This document shows, in pieces, positions 1 to 7,523 of a stretch of DNA of 32,107 bases; the first letter of the stretch is position 1; every line of letters begins with the position of its first letter. The position numbers and the translations under genes are program-made. Below the pieces are notes generated by a model, which saw only the letters and a list, made by a program, of their open reading frames with translations, made no database searches and had not been told where the DNA came from. This DNA is from Actinomycetota bacterium (GTDB lineage: Bacteria; Actinomycetota; CADDZG01; WHSQ01): positions 1 to 32,107 of the forward strand of contig WHTI01000018.1 of the NCBI GenBank assembly GCA_009377815.1. The letters are read 5' to 3'.

Positions 1-1233
1 ATCCACCCGATCCGGAGGCCCGAGTTCCGCCGCCTGCTCGCGATGTCGATCACGGTGGCCCTCGGTTTCGGGATGCTCATCCCCGTCCTCCCCCGCTTCG
101 CCAAGGACTTCGGCGTGTCGCTGGCGGTCGTCGGTCTGGTCCAGCTCGTCTTCGGACTCACGAGGTTCTCTTTCGGGATCGTGGGTGGGGTCGTGGTCGA
201 TCGCTTCGGCGAGCGATCCTCCACCATCACCGGCCTGCTGATCGTTTCGTTGTCTTCCTATGCTTGCGGTTTCTCGGAGACGTTCACCCAGCTCGTTCTC
301 GCCCGCGGCTTCGGTGGGGCCGGGTCCGCCCTCTTCATCGCGGGACTCCAGAACCGGATCATCCGGATCATCGAACCCGAGGCCATGGGCCGAGCGTCGG
401 TGGCGAACCGCGCCACGTTCCTGATCGGGATCGGTCTCGGTCCCCTGCTCGGTGGCTTCGTCGCGCATTCGTTCGGTCTCGCGGCGACGTTCCACTTCTA
501 CGCGACCGGACTACTCCTCGCCGCGATCATCGGATGGTTCGTGATGGCCGAGGAGGGCGAGAAGGTCGAGCGGGTCCATCGTTCCCCGTTCGCCGCGCTG
601 AAGGCGGCGAGACCGCTGTTCTCAGACCTCAGGTACGTCGCCGCGCTGGCCGCAACACTCGCGGCGTGGTGGATGATCTCGGGACCGGCCCAGTTCATGG
701 GACCGCTCTTCGGCGAGGCCCGGCTCGGGTTCAACTCGAACCAGATCGGCCTCGCCGCCACGATGATCTCTGTCGGAGAGGCAGCGGTCCTTCCATTCAT
801 CGGTAGGAGCACCGATCGTTTCGGACGCAAGGCTGTGCTCCTTCCCGCCCTCGCCCTGGCCGTCGTTGCCACCGTCCTGATGGGTCAGATCGAGGACGTC
901 CCGTGGGCCTTCTTCGCGCTGATGGCTCTGATGGGCGCCGCGATCGCCTCGATCTCCGTTGCCGCGGGTGCACTGCTCGCCGACGCGATCCCGCGCGGAG
1001 GATCGGGAGCGGCGGTAGGGCTCGGGCAGATGGCCGGCGACCTCGGCTACCTAATCGCTCCTGTCGCCACCGGCTACGCGGCCGAGACCCTCGGCTTCGG
1101 ATCGGCCTACGTGATCGCGGCCATCCCGGCCGGTCTCATCTTCCTCGTGGCGCTGCGACTCCCCCGAGGCGTCACCGCGCGGAGCGAGGAGAAGCCGATC
1201 GAGATCCAGGGGAACGAGATCGATCCCCTCTAA
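1..1233 (+). CDS. MFS transporter, 5' end cut by window edge
   Basis: A multi-pass membrane protein of the major facilitator superfamily, probably a proton-driven exporter or uptake carrier; the substrate cannot be read. The reading frame is open from base 1 through the ATG at 43, and the 14 codons before that ATG (ending in the arginine-rich FRRLLA) look like a normal cytoplasmic N-terminus, so the gene very likely starts upstream of the window. Hydrophobic segments recur through about 410 residues, consistent with 12 helices. The loop between helices 2 and 3 carries the MFS motif-A-like GVVVDRFGERSS, and a second copy (GRSTDRFGRKA) sits at the start of the second half, as expected for the duplicated fold. 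It ends 24 bases before purM on the same strand, but purM seems to have its own promoter. Family assignment is firm; transported compound is unknown. Confidence 0.85.
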   Translation: MHPIRRPEFRRLLAMSITVALGFGMLIPVLPRFAKDFGVSLAVVGLVQLVFGLTRFSFGIVGGVVVDRFGERSSTITGLLIVSLSSYACGFSETFTQLVLARGFGGAGSALFIAGLQNRIIRIIEPEAMGRASVANRATFLIGIGLGPLLGGFVAHSFGLAATFHFYATGLLLAAIIGWFVMAEEGEKVERVHRSPFAALKAARPLFSDLRYVAALAATLAAWWMISGPAQFMGPLFGEARLGFNSNQIGLAATMISVGEAAVLPFIGRSTDRFGRKAVLLPALALAVVATVLMGQIEDVPWAFFALMALMGAAIASISVAAGALLADAIPRGGSGAAVGLGQMAGDLGYLIAPVATGYAAETLGFGSAYVIAAIPAGLIFLVALRLPRGVTARSEEKPIEIQGNEIDPL

Positions 1234-1245
1234 AGGGTCGGCTGG

Positions 1246-1251
1246 TAGCGT
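1246..1251 (+). promoter_or_regulatory. -10 box (TAGCGT) for leaderless purM
   Basis: TANNNT hexamer ending six bases before the GTG start of purM, inside a 24-base intergenic gap. No Shine-Dalgarno sequence fits between it and the start. The spacing puts the transcription start at or next to the start codon, as in actinobacterial leaderless genes. No clear -35 box. Inferred from position and from the same arrangement at six other genes in the window. Confidence 0.5.
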
Positions 1252-1257
1252 GACGGC

Positions 1258-2355
1258 GTGAGCGGTCAGAGCTACGAGAAGGCTGGGGTCAAGGGACAGG
1301 GCGAGGCGTTGTCCTCGATCGTCAGGCACCTCGGTCCGACACTCGCTCTCCCCGACACTGCCGCGGTGCTCACCGATTTCGGTGGCTACGCCAGCGTTCT
1401 CAAGGTGTCCGAGGATCTCGCGATCGCGATCTCCACCGATGGAGTGGGGACCAAGACCCTGATCGCTTCCGCGATGGATCGCTACGACACGATCGGCTTC
1501 GACTGCATGGCGATGAACGTCAACGACATCATCTGCGTCGGCGCTCGTCCGATCGCGATGGTCGACTACCTCGGCGTCCACACGCTCGACGAAACCCGCC
1601 TGGAGGAGATCCTCAGGGGACTCGGCGCGGCGGCCAAGGAGGCCGGGGTCGCGATCCCCGGTGGAGAACTGGCACAGCTCCCCGAGGTCATCGGCTCGGA
1701 CGGGAAGTCGCCGGGCGATGAGACCGCGTTCGATCTCGTCGGAACCTGCATCGGCACCCTTCATCCCGACGACATGATCCTCGGCCGCTCGATCCGCGCC
1801 GGCGATGCGCTGATCGGGATCGCTTCCTCGGGCATCCATTCGAACGGCCTGACTCTGGCGCGGACCGTGCTCCTTAAGGGAGCTGGTTACCGGCTGGGCG
1901 ATGAGATAGGCAGGCTCGGTTGCACCCTGGGCGAGGAACTGCTGCGCCCGACCGAGATCTACGTACGCGCCGCGACGTCACTGTGGGACGTGGGGATCGA
2001 GACCAAAGGGCTCGTGCACATCACCTCTGACGGTTTCACCAACCTATGCCGCCTCGAAGCGGAGGTCGGGTACGACATCGACTCCCTGCCTCCGGTTCCA
2101 GAGATCTTCAAGCTCATCAAAGAGGCCGGCGACGTGCCGGACGCGGAGATGCACCGGGTGTTCAACATGGGCGTGGGACTCGTGGTCGTCGTCCCTCAGG
2201 AGGAAGCCGCCCGCGCGATCGTCACACTGTCCGACGCGGGCTACCGCGCCACGGCCATCGGCCGGACCGATGGAGATGTGGGAACCGTGAACCTGCGGGA
2301 AGCCGGCCTCGTCGGCCGCCTCGACTCCGGGGAGTCAACCTTCACCGCCCTCTGA
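1258..2355 (+). CDS. purM: Phosphoribosylformylglycinamidine cyclo-ligase (AIR synthetase)
   Basis: Catalyses the ATP-dependent closure of formylglycinamidine ribonucleotide to aminoimidazole ribonucleotide, the fifth step of de novo purine synthesis, in the cytosol. The 365-residue length is close to the family norm of about 345. Diagnostic stretches are STDGVGTK near residue 60, the metal/ATP-site run MAMNVNDI near 80, GGELAQLPEV near 140, and the C-terminal domain HITSDGFTNL and FNMGVGLVVVV. The N-terminal segment (SYEKAGV) also matches PurM. The GTG at 1258 is chosen because the protein begins there without extra sequence and because a TAGCGT box lies exactly six bases upstream, indicating a leaderless message. 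No other pur gene is adjacent, so purine genes are dispersed in this genome. It ends convergently with the next gene, leaving only five bases. Confidence 0.96.
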   Translation: MSGQSYEKAGVKGQGEALSSIVRHLGPTLALPDTAAVLTDFGGYASVLKVSEDLAIAISTDGVGTKTLIASAMDRYDTIGFDCMAMNVNDIICVGARPIAMVDYLGVHTLDETRLEEILRGLGAAAKEAGVAIPGGELAQLPEVIGSDGKSPGDETAFDLVGTCIGTLHPDDMILGRSIRAGDALIGIASSGIHSNGLTLARTVLLKGAGYRLGDEIGRLGCTLGEELLRPTEIYVRAATSLWDVGIETKGLVHITSDGFTNLCRLEAEVGYDIDSLPPVPEIFKLIKEAGDVPDAEMHRVFNMGVGLVVVVPQEEAARAIVTLSDAGYRATAIGRTDGDVGTVNLREAGLVGRLDSGESTFTAL

Positions 2356-2360
2356 TCGAT

Positions 2361-3242
2361 CTAGAGGGGCAGGTTCGTGTTGAGATCGATGCCGTCATCG
2401 TCGTCATCGACGTCGCCGGCCGGCGGGTCGTCGTCCGGCGTGCCCGACTTGGTCGTGCCATCCGTGTGAGACCCCTTGGTCGACTTCGCCGCACCACTCG
2501 ACCCTTCGGGGACATCGATCGTCGGTGCGGCCTCGATGGCTGCATCGATGGCCTCCTGGATCGGAGCGCTCGCGAACACGATCATGGTGCGAACCGTGTC
2601 GGCGACGTCACTGGGGAGGGATGCAAGGAACGCCTCGAGCAGGGCGGCGTCGCCGCCACCTTCCTTGAGTTCGCGGTAGGCGATCAACTGCTCCTTGTTC
2701 AGTGAGATCAACCTTCCGCCGATCTGAAGGTGCTTGACGGTCTTGCCGCCCGGGCGCAACCGGCTGGCCAGGTGGTCGGCCGGCAAGGAACTGAGATCCG
2801 CAGCAACGTGCGCCGGCTTCGGCGATCTCGCTCGCTCCGCGAACATCCCCGCGACCGCGAAGCTCATGGCGGAGAACCCCATGACGCAAGCACCCAACAT
2901 CGCAGTGATGAGCAGACGGGTTAGACGAAGGCGCGTGATCTTCTCGCGCCGGCGCGAACGAGCGGCTTGCACTTCGTTGATCGCTTCGACGAGAGCTTCT
3001 TCCTCATCGCGCACGTCGCCTTCGAGCTCCGCGATCAACCGGGTCGCCGCCTGGACCTCTCCCGCCCTCATCAGAGTGGCCGAGAAAGACAGCTTGTCGT
3101 CAACCGACTCTTTCGCATGACGGGTGAAGCGCAGCGCAGACTCGGCGAGCTCGAGGCTCGCTCTTTCTTCCTCGATGAACTCCTTGGTCCGGAGCTCGGC
3201 CAGACTGTCGCCCAGGGCGCGCATGTCTCTCACCAGTCGCAT
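2361..3242 (-). CDS. Unknown membrane protein: coiled coil, one TM helix, acidic tail
   Basis: I do not recognise a named family. Residues 1-105 are highly charged and Glu/Arg/Ala-rich with heptad-like spacing, predicting a long cytoplasmic coiled coil. Residues about 108-134 form one hydrophobic helix preceded by a basic cluster (SRRREKITRLRLTR), which argues for an N-in orientation. Residues 140-230 form a mixed, possibly globular extracytoplasmic part, and the last 50 residues are low-complexity, ending in a run of five aspartates before a short GIDLNTNLPL tail. The composition suggests a membrane-anchored scaffold or sensor, but that is a guess. The start at 3242 gives the full coil; an ATG six codons further in has a purine-rich GGTGAGAG upstream and could be the true start. 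It diverges from the carboxylase gene across 128 bases. Confidence 0.7.
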   Translation of the reverse strand: MRLVRDMRALGDSLAELRTKEFIEEERASLELAESALRFTRHAKESVDDKLSFSATLMRAGEVQAATRLIAELEGDVRDEEEALVEAINEVQAARSRRREKITRLRLTRLLITAMLGACVMGFSAMSFAVAGMFAERARSPKPAHVAADLSSLPADHLASRLRPGGKTVKHLQIGGRLISLNKEQLIAYRELKEGGGDAALLEAFLASLPSDVADTVRTMIVFASAPIQEAIDAAIEAAPTIDVPEGSSGAAKSTKGSHTDGTTKSGTPDDDPPAGDVDDDDDGIDLNTNLPL

Positions 3243-3358
3243 ACCGACAACTTCGCCCCCGGAACCCGGTCCCCTGCCCGGGAACGGGGAGAATCTGCCG
3301 TTTCCTCCCTCTTTCCACGGCGGGGAATCCCTGGGGGGACCCGGCTCTTGGTGCCCAC

Positions 3359-3364
3359 TAGACT
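3359..3364 (+). promoter_or_regulatory. -10 box (TAGACT) for leaderless carboxylase beta gene
   Basis: TANNNT hexamer followed by exactly six bases and then the ATG at 3371. The bases between show no Shine-Dalgarno, so transcription probably begins at the start codon. It lies in the 128-base divergent gap after the unknown membrane protein; nothing else clear is visible in that gap apart from GC-rich imperfect repeats. Confidence 0.5.
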
Positions 3365-3370
3365 TCAGCT

Positions 3371-4972
3371 ATGGCCATCCCAGAGAAGGACGTACAGAAG
3401 ATCACCGAAGCCGCCACCCCCGACCTCGAGGAACGCAAGAAGGATCTCGAGAGCCGTAAGGCTCAGGCCCGGGTTGCCGGGGGCGAGAAGGCGATCGAAC
3501 GCCAGCACGAGCGAGGCAAGCTCACCGCGAGGGAGCGCATCGAGAAGCTCCTCGACAAGGACAGCTTCGTCGAGACCGACATGCTCGTCCGCCACCGCTC
3601 CCACGGATTCGGCATCGAAGACAAGAGGCCTTACTCCGACGCCGTGGTCACCGGTTGGGGCTTGATCGACGGACGCAAGGTATTCGTCTTCGCGCAGGAC
3701 TTCACGGTCTTCGGCGGGTCCCTCGGTGAAGTCATGGGCGAGAAGATCTGCAAGATCATGGATCTCGCACTCGAGACCGGCGCGCCGGTGATCGGTCTCA
3801 ACGACTCCGGTGGAGCCCGCATCCAGGAAGGTGCCGCGTCGCTCGCCGGCTACGGGTACATCTTCGATCGCAACGTACGTTCTTCGGGAGTCGTTCCGCA
3901 GATCTCCGCCATCATGGGTCCGTGCGCCGGCGGCGCGGTTTACTCCCCTGCCATGACCGACTTCACGTTCATGGTCAGCGAGACCTCTCACATGTTCATC
4001 ACCGGTCCCGAAGTGATCAAGGCCGTCACCGGCGAGACCGTGACCCAGGAAGAACTCGGCGGAGCGATGAGCCACGGGTCGAAGTCCGGGGTCGCGCACT
4101 TCGTCACTGAGTCGGACGAGGATTGCCTCGAACAGATCCGCTACCTGATGTCGTTCCTGCCCTCCAACAACTTCGAATCCCCTCCCTACTTCGCGCCGAC
4201 CGACGATCCGCAGAGGGACTGTCCCGAACTCGATGAGCTGATGCCGGACTCACCGAACAAGCCGTATGACATGCACCAGGTGATCGCGAGCGTGTTCGAC
4301 GACGGTGAGTTCTACGAGGTCCACGCGCACTGGGCGCAGAACATCCTCACGGGGTTCGTACGACTTGCTGGACATCCGGTCGGCATCGTCGCCAACCAGC
4401 CACAGGTGTTGGCCGGCACGCTCGACATCCCGTCGTCAACCAAGGGTGCTCGTTTCGTGCGGTTCTGCGACGCGTTCAACATCCCGATAGTGACCTTCGT
4501 TGACGTTCCGGGCTTCCTCCCGGGCACGGAGCAGGAGTACGGCGGCATCATCCGCCATGGCGCCAAGCTCCTCTACGCGTTCTCCGAAGCAACCGTCCCC
4601 CGGGTGACGGTCATCACGCGCAAGGCCTATGGCGGTGCGTACGTCGTTATGAACTCCAAGCACATCCGGTCCGACATGTCGTTCGCGTGGCCGTCGGCCG
4701 AGATCGCGGTGATGGGGGCCGAGGGCGCCGTCAACATCATCCATCGCAAGGAAATCGCGGCCGCCGGTGAGGATGGAGCAGCGAAGCGCGGCGAGCTGAT
4801 CGCCGACTACGTCGAGCGGTTCTCTAACCCGCTGCGGGCTGCGGAGCGCGGCTACATCGACGACGTGATCGAGCCGCACGAAACCCGTCGGCGCCTGGTC
4901 AAGACCTTCGACATGTTGCGCAGCAAGCGCGAGACGATCCCCCAGCGCAAGCACGGCAACATCCCGCTATGA
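3371..4972 (+). CDS. pccB: Acyl-CoA (propionyl-CoA type) carboxylase beta subunit
   Basis: Carboxyltransferase subunit of a biotin-dependent acyl-CoA carboxylase; it moves the carboxyl group from carboxybiotin to an acyl-CoA, making methylmalonyl-CoA if propionyl-CoA is the substrate. The 533 residues cover both crotonase-like halves. The N-terminal half shows [12 protein letters not shown] and the oxyanion run [16 protein letters not shown]; the C-terminal half shows [23 protein letters not shown] and [12 protein letters not shown]. In the actinobacterial family the residue after GGAY is a known selectivity position (Asp in Streptomyces PccB, Ile in AccB); here it is Val425, so acyl preference is uncertain. 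The gene overlaps the epsilon-like gene by four bases (ATGA). The biotin-carrying alpha subunit is not in the window. A TAGACT box sits six bases before the ATG. Confidence 0.93.
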   Translation: MAIPEKDVQKITEAATPDLEERKKDLESRKAQARVAGGEKAIERQHERGKLTARERIEKLLDKDSFVETDMLVRHRSHGFGIEDKRPYSDAVVTGWGLIDGRKVFVFAQDFTVFGGSLGEVMGEKICKIMDLALETGAPVIGLNDSGGARIQEGAASLAGYGYIFDRNVRSSGVVPQISAIMGPCAGGAVYSPAMTDFTFMVSETSHMFITGPEVIKAVTGETVTQEELGGAMSHGSKSGVAHFVTESDEDCLEQIRYLMSFLPSNNFESPPYFAPTDDPQRDCPELDELMPDSPNKPYDMHQVIASVFDDGEFYEVHAHWAQNILTGFVRLAGHPVGIVANQPQVLAGTLDIPSSTKGARFVRFCDAFNIPIVTFVDVPGFLPGTEQEYGGIIRHGAKLLYAFSEATVPRVTVITRKAYGGAYVVMNSKHIRSDMSFAWPSAEIAVMGAEGAVNIIHRKEIAAAGEDGAAKRGELIADYVERFSNPLRAAERGYIDDVIEPHETRRRLVKTFDMLRSKRETIPQRKHGNIPL

Positions 4973-5253
4973 CGTACCGGTCGAAGAGACTCACCCTTGT
5001 CTCCGTCGATGGCAAGCCGACCGAAGACGAGATGGCCGCGATCGAGGTCGCGCTCGAAGATCAGATCGAGGACGAACGCTGGCGCAGCACGCTGTCGACC
5101 TGGCGCCGCGTGGGCCGCGCTCAGGGCCGTCGTCTCGGCAATACCGACTACCGGGATCGCTTCTCGAGTGACGACGCCTGGCGCCTATCGACCAGGCTCC
5201 CCTTCGGGGGCCGGGAGTATCCCGGCAAGAACGGACGCGGCGACTCCAAGTAG
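4969..5253 (+). CDS. Acyl-CoA carboxylase epsilon-like small subunit
   Basis: A 94-residue cytosolic protein whose start codon overlaps the stop of the carboxylase beta gene, so the two are translationally coupled. Residues 10-28 ([19 protein letters not shown]) match the pattern of the actinobacterial ACC epsilon family, in which a short N-terminal strand is followed by an (E)ElAAl helix; a Trp/Arg-rich segment ([13 protein letters not shown]) follows as in that family. In Streptomyces and mycobacteria such subunits bind the beta ring and raise activity or tune substrate choice. The Asp/Arg-rich C-terminus resembles no domain I know. Assignment rests on the short motif plus genomic position. 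It converges on the SDR gene with 16 bases between stops; those bases show no terminator. Confidence 0.7.
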   Translation: MTYRSKRLTLVSVDGKPTEDEMAAIEVALEDQIEDERWRSTLSTWRRVGRAQGRRLGNTDYRDRFSSDDAWRLSTRLPFGGREYPGKNGRGDSK

Positions 5254-5269
5254 GTTGTTGAGCGATGCA

Positions 5270-6037
5270 CTAACCGTGCATCGAGAGGCCGCCGGAGATG
5301 CTCACGGTCTGACCCGTCGTGAATGCCGCGTCGTCCGAGGCGAAGTAGGACACGATCGCCGCAACCTCTGCCGGAGTGGCTAGTCGCTTCAAGGGGGTGA
5401 CCTGCTCCATCTGCGTCATGAGTTTCGCTCCCAGCGGAGCCTGGCGGATCCGATCGGTCATCGGCGTCTCCGCCGGGCCCGGGCAGACCGAGTTGACCGT
5501 CACTCGATCGCGCGCCAGTTCCCTCGCCATCGACTTCGAGAACGCGATGACCCCACCCTTGGCCGCGGAGTACGCGGCTTCGCCCATGGAGCCGACGCGC
5601 CCGGCATCGGAAGCGATATTCACGATGCGTCCGTAACCACTCGCTCGACACCGCTCGGCGATCGAAGGAGCCAGCACGAAGGTGCAGTTCAAGGTACCCA
5701 TCATCACGACCTTCACGATCGAGTCCCAGTCCCGGGGGTCGCTTTCGAGGAAGAAGCCGGGGATGTCGAATCCGGCATTGTTCACGAGGAGGTCGACCCC
5801 TCCGTGCGTGCCGGTGATCTGCTCGGCTGCGACGCGCACCGAGTCGATGTCGCCAACGTCGCAATGGACCCACTCTCCGGCGCCTCCAGTGGAGTGCATC
5901 TCGTCGACGACCGAGGCGGAGTCGGCGTCGGAGATATCGGCGATCACCACGTGAAAATCGTCCGTGGCAAGGCGCCCCGCGATCGAACGGCCGAGTCCCG
6001 AGGCACCACCGGTCACGAATGCAACGCGCGGATCCAT
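5270..6037 (-). CDS. Short-chain dehydrogenase/reductase (SDR)
   Basis: A classical SDR of 255 residues, a cytosolic NAD(P)-dependent alcohol/ketone oxidoreductase. The cofactor motif TGGASGLG is at residues 9-16, NNAG at 86-89, and the catalytic Ser143, Tyr156 and Lys160 (YSAAK) are all in place. Asp34 at the end of the second beta strand (VIADIS) favours NAD over NADP by the usual rule. The C-terminal SISGGLSMHG is typical of the FabG/BadH-like group. Among genes handling acyl-CoA thioesters it may act on a hydroxyacyl substrate, but the sequence does not settle this. The ATG at 6037 is supported by a TAGCAT box six bases upstream, so it looks separately transcribed and leaderless even though it lies just 23 bases after the upstream minus-strand gene. 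Confidence 0.88.
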   Translation of the reverse strand: MDPRVAFVTGGASGLGRSIAGRLATDDFHVVIADISDADSASVVDEMHSTGGAGEWVHCDVGDIDSVRVAAEQITGTHGGVDLLVNNAGFDIPGFFLESDPRDWDSIVKVVMMGTLNCTFVLAPSIAERCRASGYGRIVNIASDAGRVGSMGEAAYSAAKGGVIAFSKSMARELARDRVTVNSVCPGPAETPMTDRIRQAPLGAKLMTQMEQVTPLKRLATPAEVAAIVSYFASDDAAFTTGQTVSISGGLSMHG

Positions 6038-6043
6038 GGCGGA

Positions 6044-6049
6044 ATGCTA
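6044..6049 (-). promoter_or_regulatory. -10 box (TAGCAT) for leaderless SDR gene
   Basis: On the minus strand this TANNNT hexamer is followed by six bases and then the ATG ending at 6037. It fills most of the 23-base gap after the preceding gene, and no Shine-Dalgarno is visible. Inferred from spacing shared with other genes here. Confidence 0.5.
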
Positions 6050-6060
6050 GCGGAGTAGCG

Positions 6061-7470
6061 CTACCTCGATGTGTGCTGGTTGGAACGGTGACGGATCGCC
6101 CGGAACGCGGCGGCCGCCTTCAACAACGACGGCGGGAGCGGGTATCCCGCTCGCAGCAGCGAATCGGCCAGACCACCGGTGGACGCGGGATCGGCAACGA
6201 TCTGCTCCCACGCCGATGCGGTCGATAGCGAACTCGAGGTGGACGAGCCGGTCGTGCCCGCGATCTCTTGCTGGTCCTTGCCACGAAGGAGAAGCAGCGC
6301 CGAAGACACGGAACGCTCGGAGCCGCCCGAGGGACGGTTCTTGACCTTGCCCTTGATGACCAGGGTGGTCGATCCCCCGCCGTCGAGGTTCAGGGCGTAC
6401 GTCGCTCCGAGATCCTTGAAGAGCTTGGCGAAACGCTCCAGTGTCATCCCCACGCTGTAGCCCGGTTGCCGCCCGTCGACCGTGACGAAGAGAACCCTGC
6501 CGTCGGGAGTCGAGCCCACACCGGTGCGCGGATGCCGGGAGAAGAAAGACCCGGCCCCCGAAACGTTCTCCTGGATGATCTGGCCGCTCTCGATCATCGT
6601 CGGGTTCCCACCGACGGTGTCCAGCACGCCGCCCCAACCGAGCGTCCACCCAACCATGACGTCGTCTCCCGGAACCAGTGAAGTGATCTCGGTGACCCTC
6701 TTGCCTTCAGCGGGCGTCGAGACGACGACACCGTTCTTCAGGGCCAAACGCTTCGGACCGCAGAGCACCGCATCCACCCGATAGCGGGCCTCGACCCCGT
6801 CGGAGGGGAGAACCGCGATGGGGGACTCGCGGATGAGCCGGGCCGAACAAGCATCCTCGGGGGGTCTCTCTTCGTAGCCACCTTGGGGCGTGAATAGCGC
6901 GAGCTCGTTGACGCTCGGCGCGCCGGCGTTGACCCGGGCGATTGGGAATTCAAGACCATTGGAGGGATTCGACATCCAGCCTTCAGTGTTCGGGTGTCCT
7001 ATGAAGGTCTTCGTCTCATTGCGATTCACCGAGAAGTTGCGGCCCCACAGCAGCGGGGTCTGGCCCAGGGTTCCGTCCGCCGCAAAGGTGAAGACCGGGC
7101 GCCCTGACGGCCGGGCGTAGTCGCCGTTGATCGCCACAAGGGCGTTGGACCGGTGCGCCATGCTCGAAGTGCGTTCCAGCCCGGGGAGCTGATTGCCCGC
7201 CAGCACGGTGTCGAGGGTGGAGCGCTTGTTCAGCTTTATCGAAACGACGTGGATCCGGTACGGGCCCTTGACCCTCTTCATCTCGATGTGCTTGACGCCG
7301 GGGACGATGCGGTGCGTCCGGGTCCAGCTCTTCGGTTTCCGCTTCTTCCTCGCCTCGGAGGGCGTGCCGGACGCCAGGGTTCCCACCAGAAGCGCGATAG
7401 ATAACCCCACGACACAAAGGGTCGTCGAGGGCCTTCTGCTATCCGTTGGGTGATAAGTCCGGAATCCCAT
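6061..7470 (-). CDS. Secreted phosphodiester glycosidase (NAGPA) domain protein
   Basis: A 469-residue exported protein. Residues about 15-40 form a signal peptide or anchor (SRRPSTTLCVVGLSIALLV, then a small-residue stretch), followed by a very basic patch RKKRKPK. The body carries the NAGPA/DUF2233 hallmarks: NALVAINGDY near residue 110, the GVGSTPDGRVLFVTVDGRQ segment, and ALNLDGGGSTTLVI near 370. The family includes the human enzyme that uncovers mannose-6-phosphate by removing GlcNAc from a phosphodiester; bacterial members are thought to act on envelope glycans or sugar phosphodiesters. About 75 residues after the domain are Ser/Thr-rich then helical and unassigned. A TAAGTT box lies nine bases before the ATG. 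It follows the dehydrogenase gene by 53 bases on the same strand, with no functional link evident. Confidence 0.82.
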   Translation of the reverse strand: MGFRTYHPTDSRRPSTTLCVVGLSIALLVGTLASGTPSEARKKRKPKSWTRTHRIVPGVKHIEMKRVKGPYRIHVVSIKLNKRSTLDTVLAGNQLPGLERTSSMAHRSNALVAINGDYARPSGRPVFTFAADGTLGQTPLLWGRNFSVNRNETKTFIGHPNTEGWMSNPSNGLEFPIARVNAGAPSVNELALFTPQGGYEERPPEDACSARLIRESPIAVLPSDGVEARYRVDAVLCGPKRLALKNGVVVSTPAEGKRVTEITSLVPGDDVMVGWTLGWGGVLDTVGGNPTMIESGQIIQENVSGAGSFFSRHPRTGVGSTPDGRVLFVTVDGRQPGYSVGMTLERFAKLFKDLGATYALNLDGGGSTTLVIKGKVKNRPSGGSERSVSSALLLLRGKDQQEIAGTTGSSTSSSLSTASAWEQIVADPASTGGLADSLLRAGYPLPPSLLKAAAAFRAIRHRSNQHTSR

Positions 7471-7523
7471 CGAACGAGCAACTTACCGCGCCCCTCTGAG
7501 AACGCAAGGCCCACGCCCCCTCT

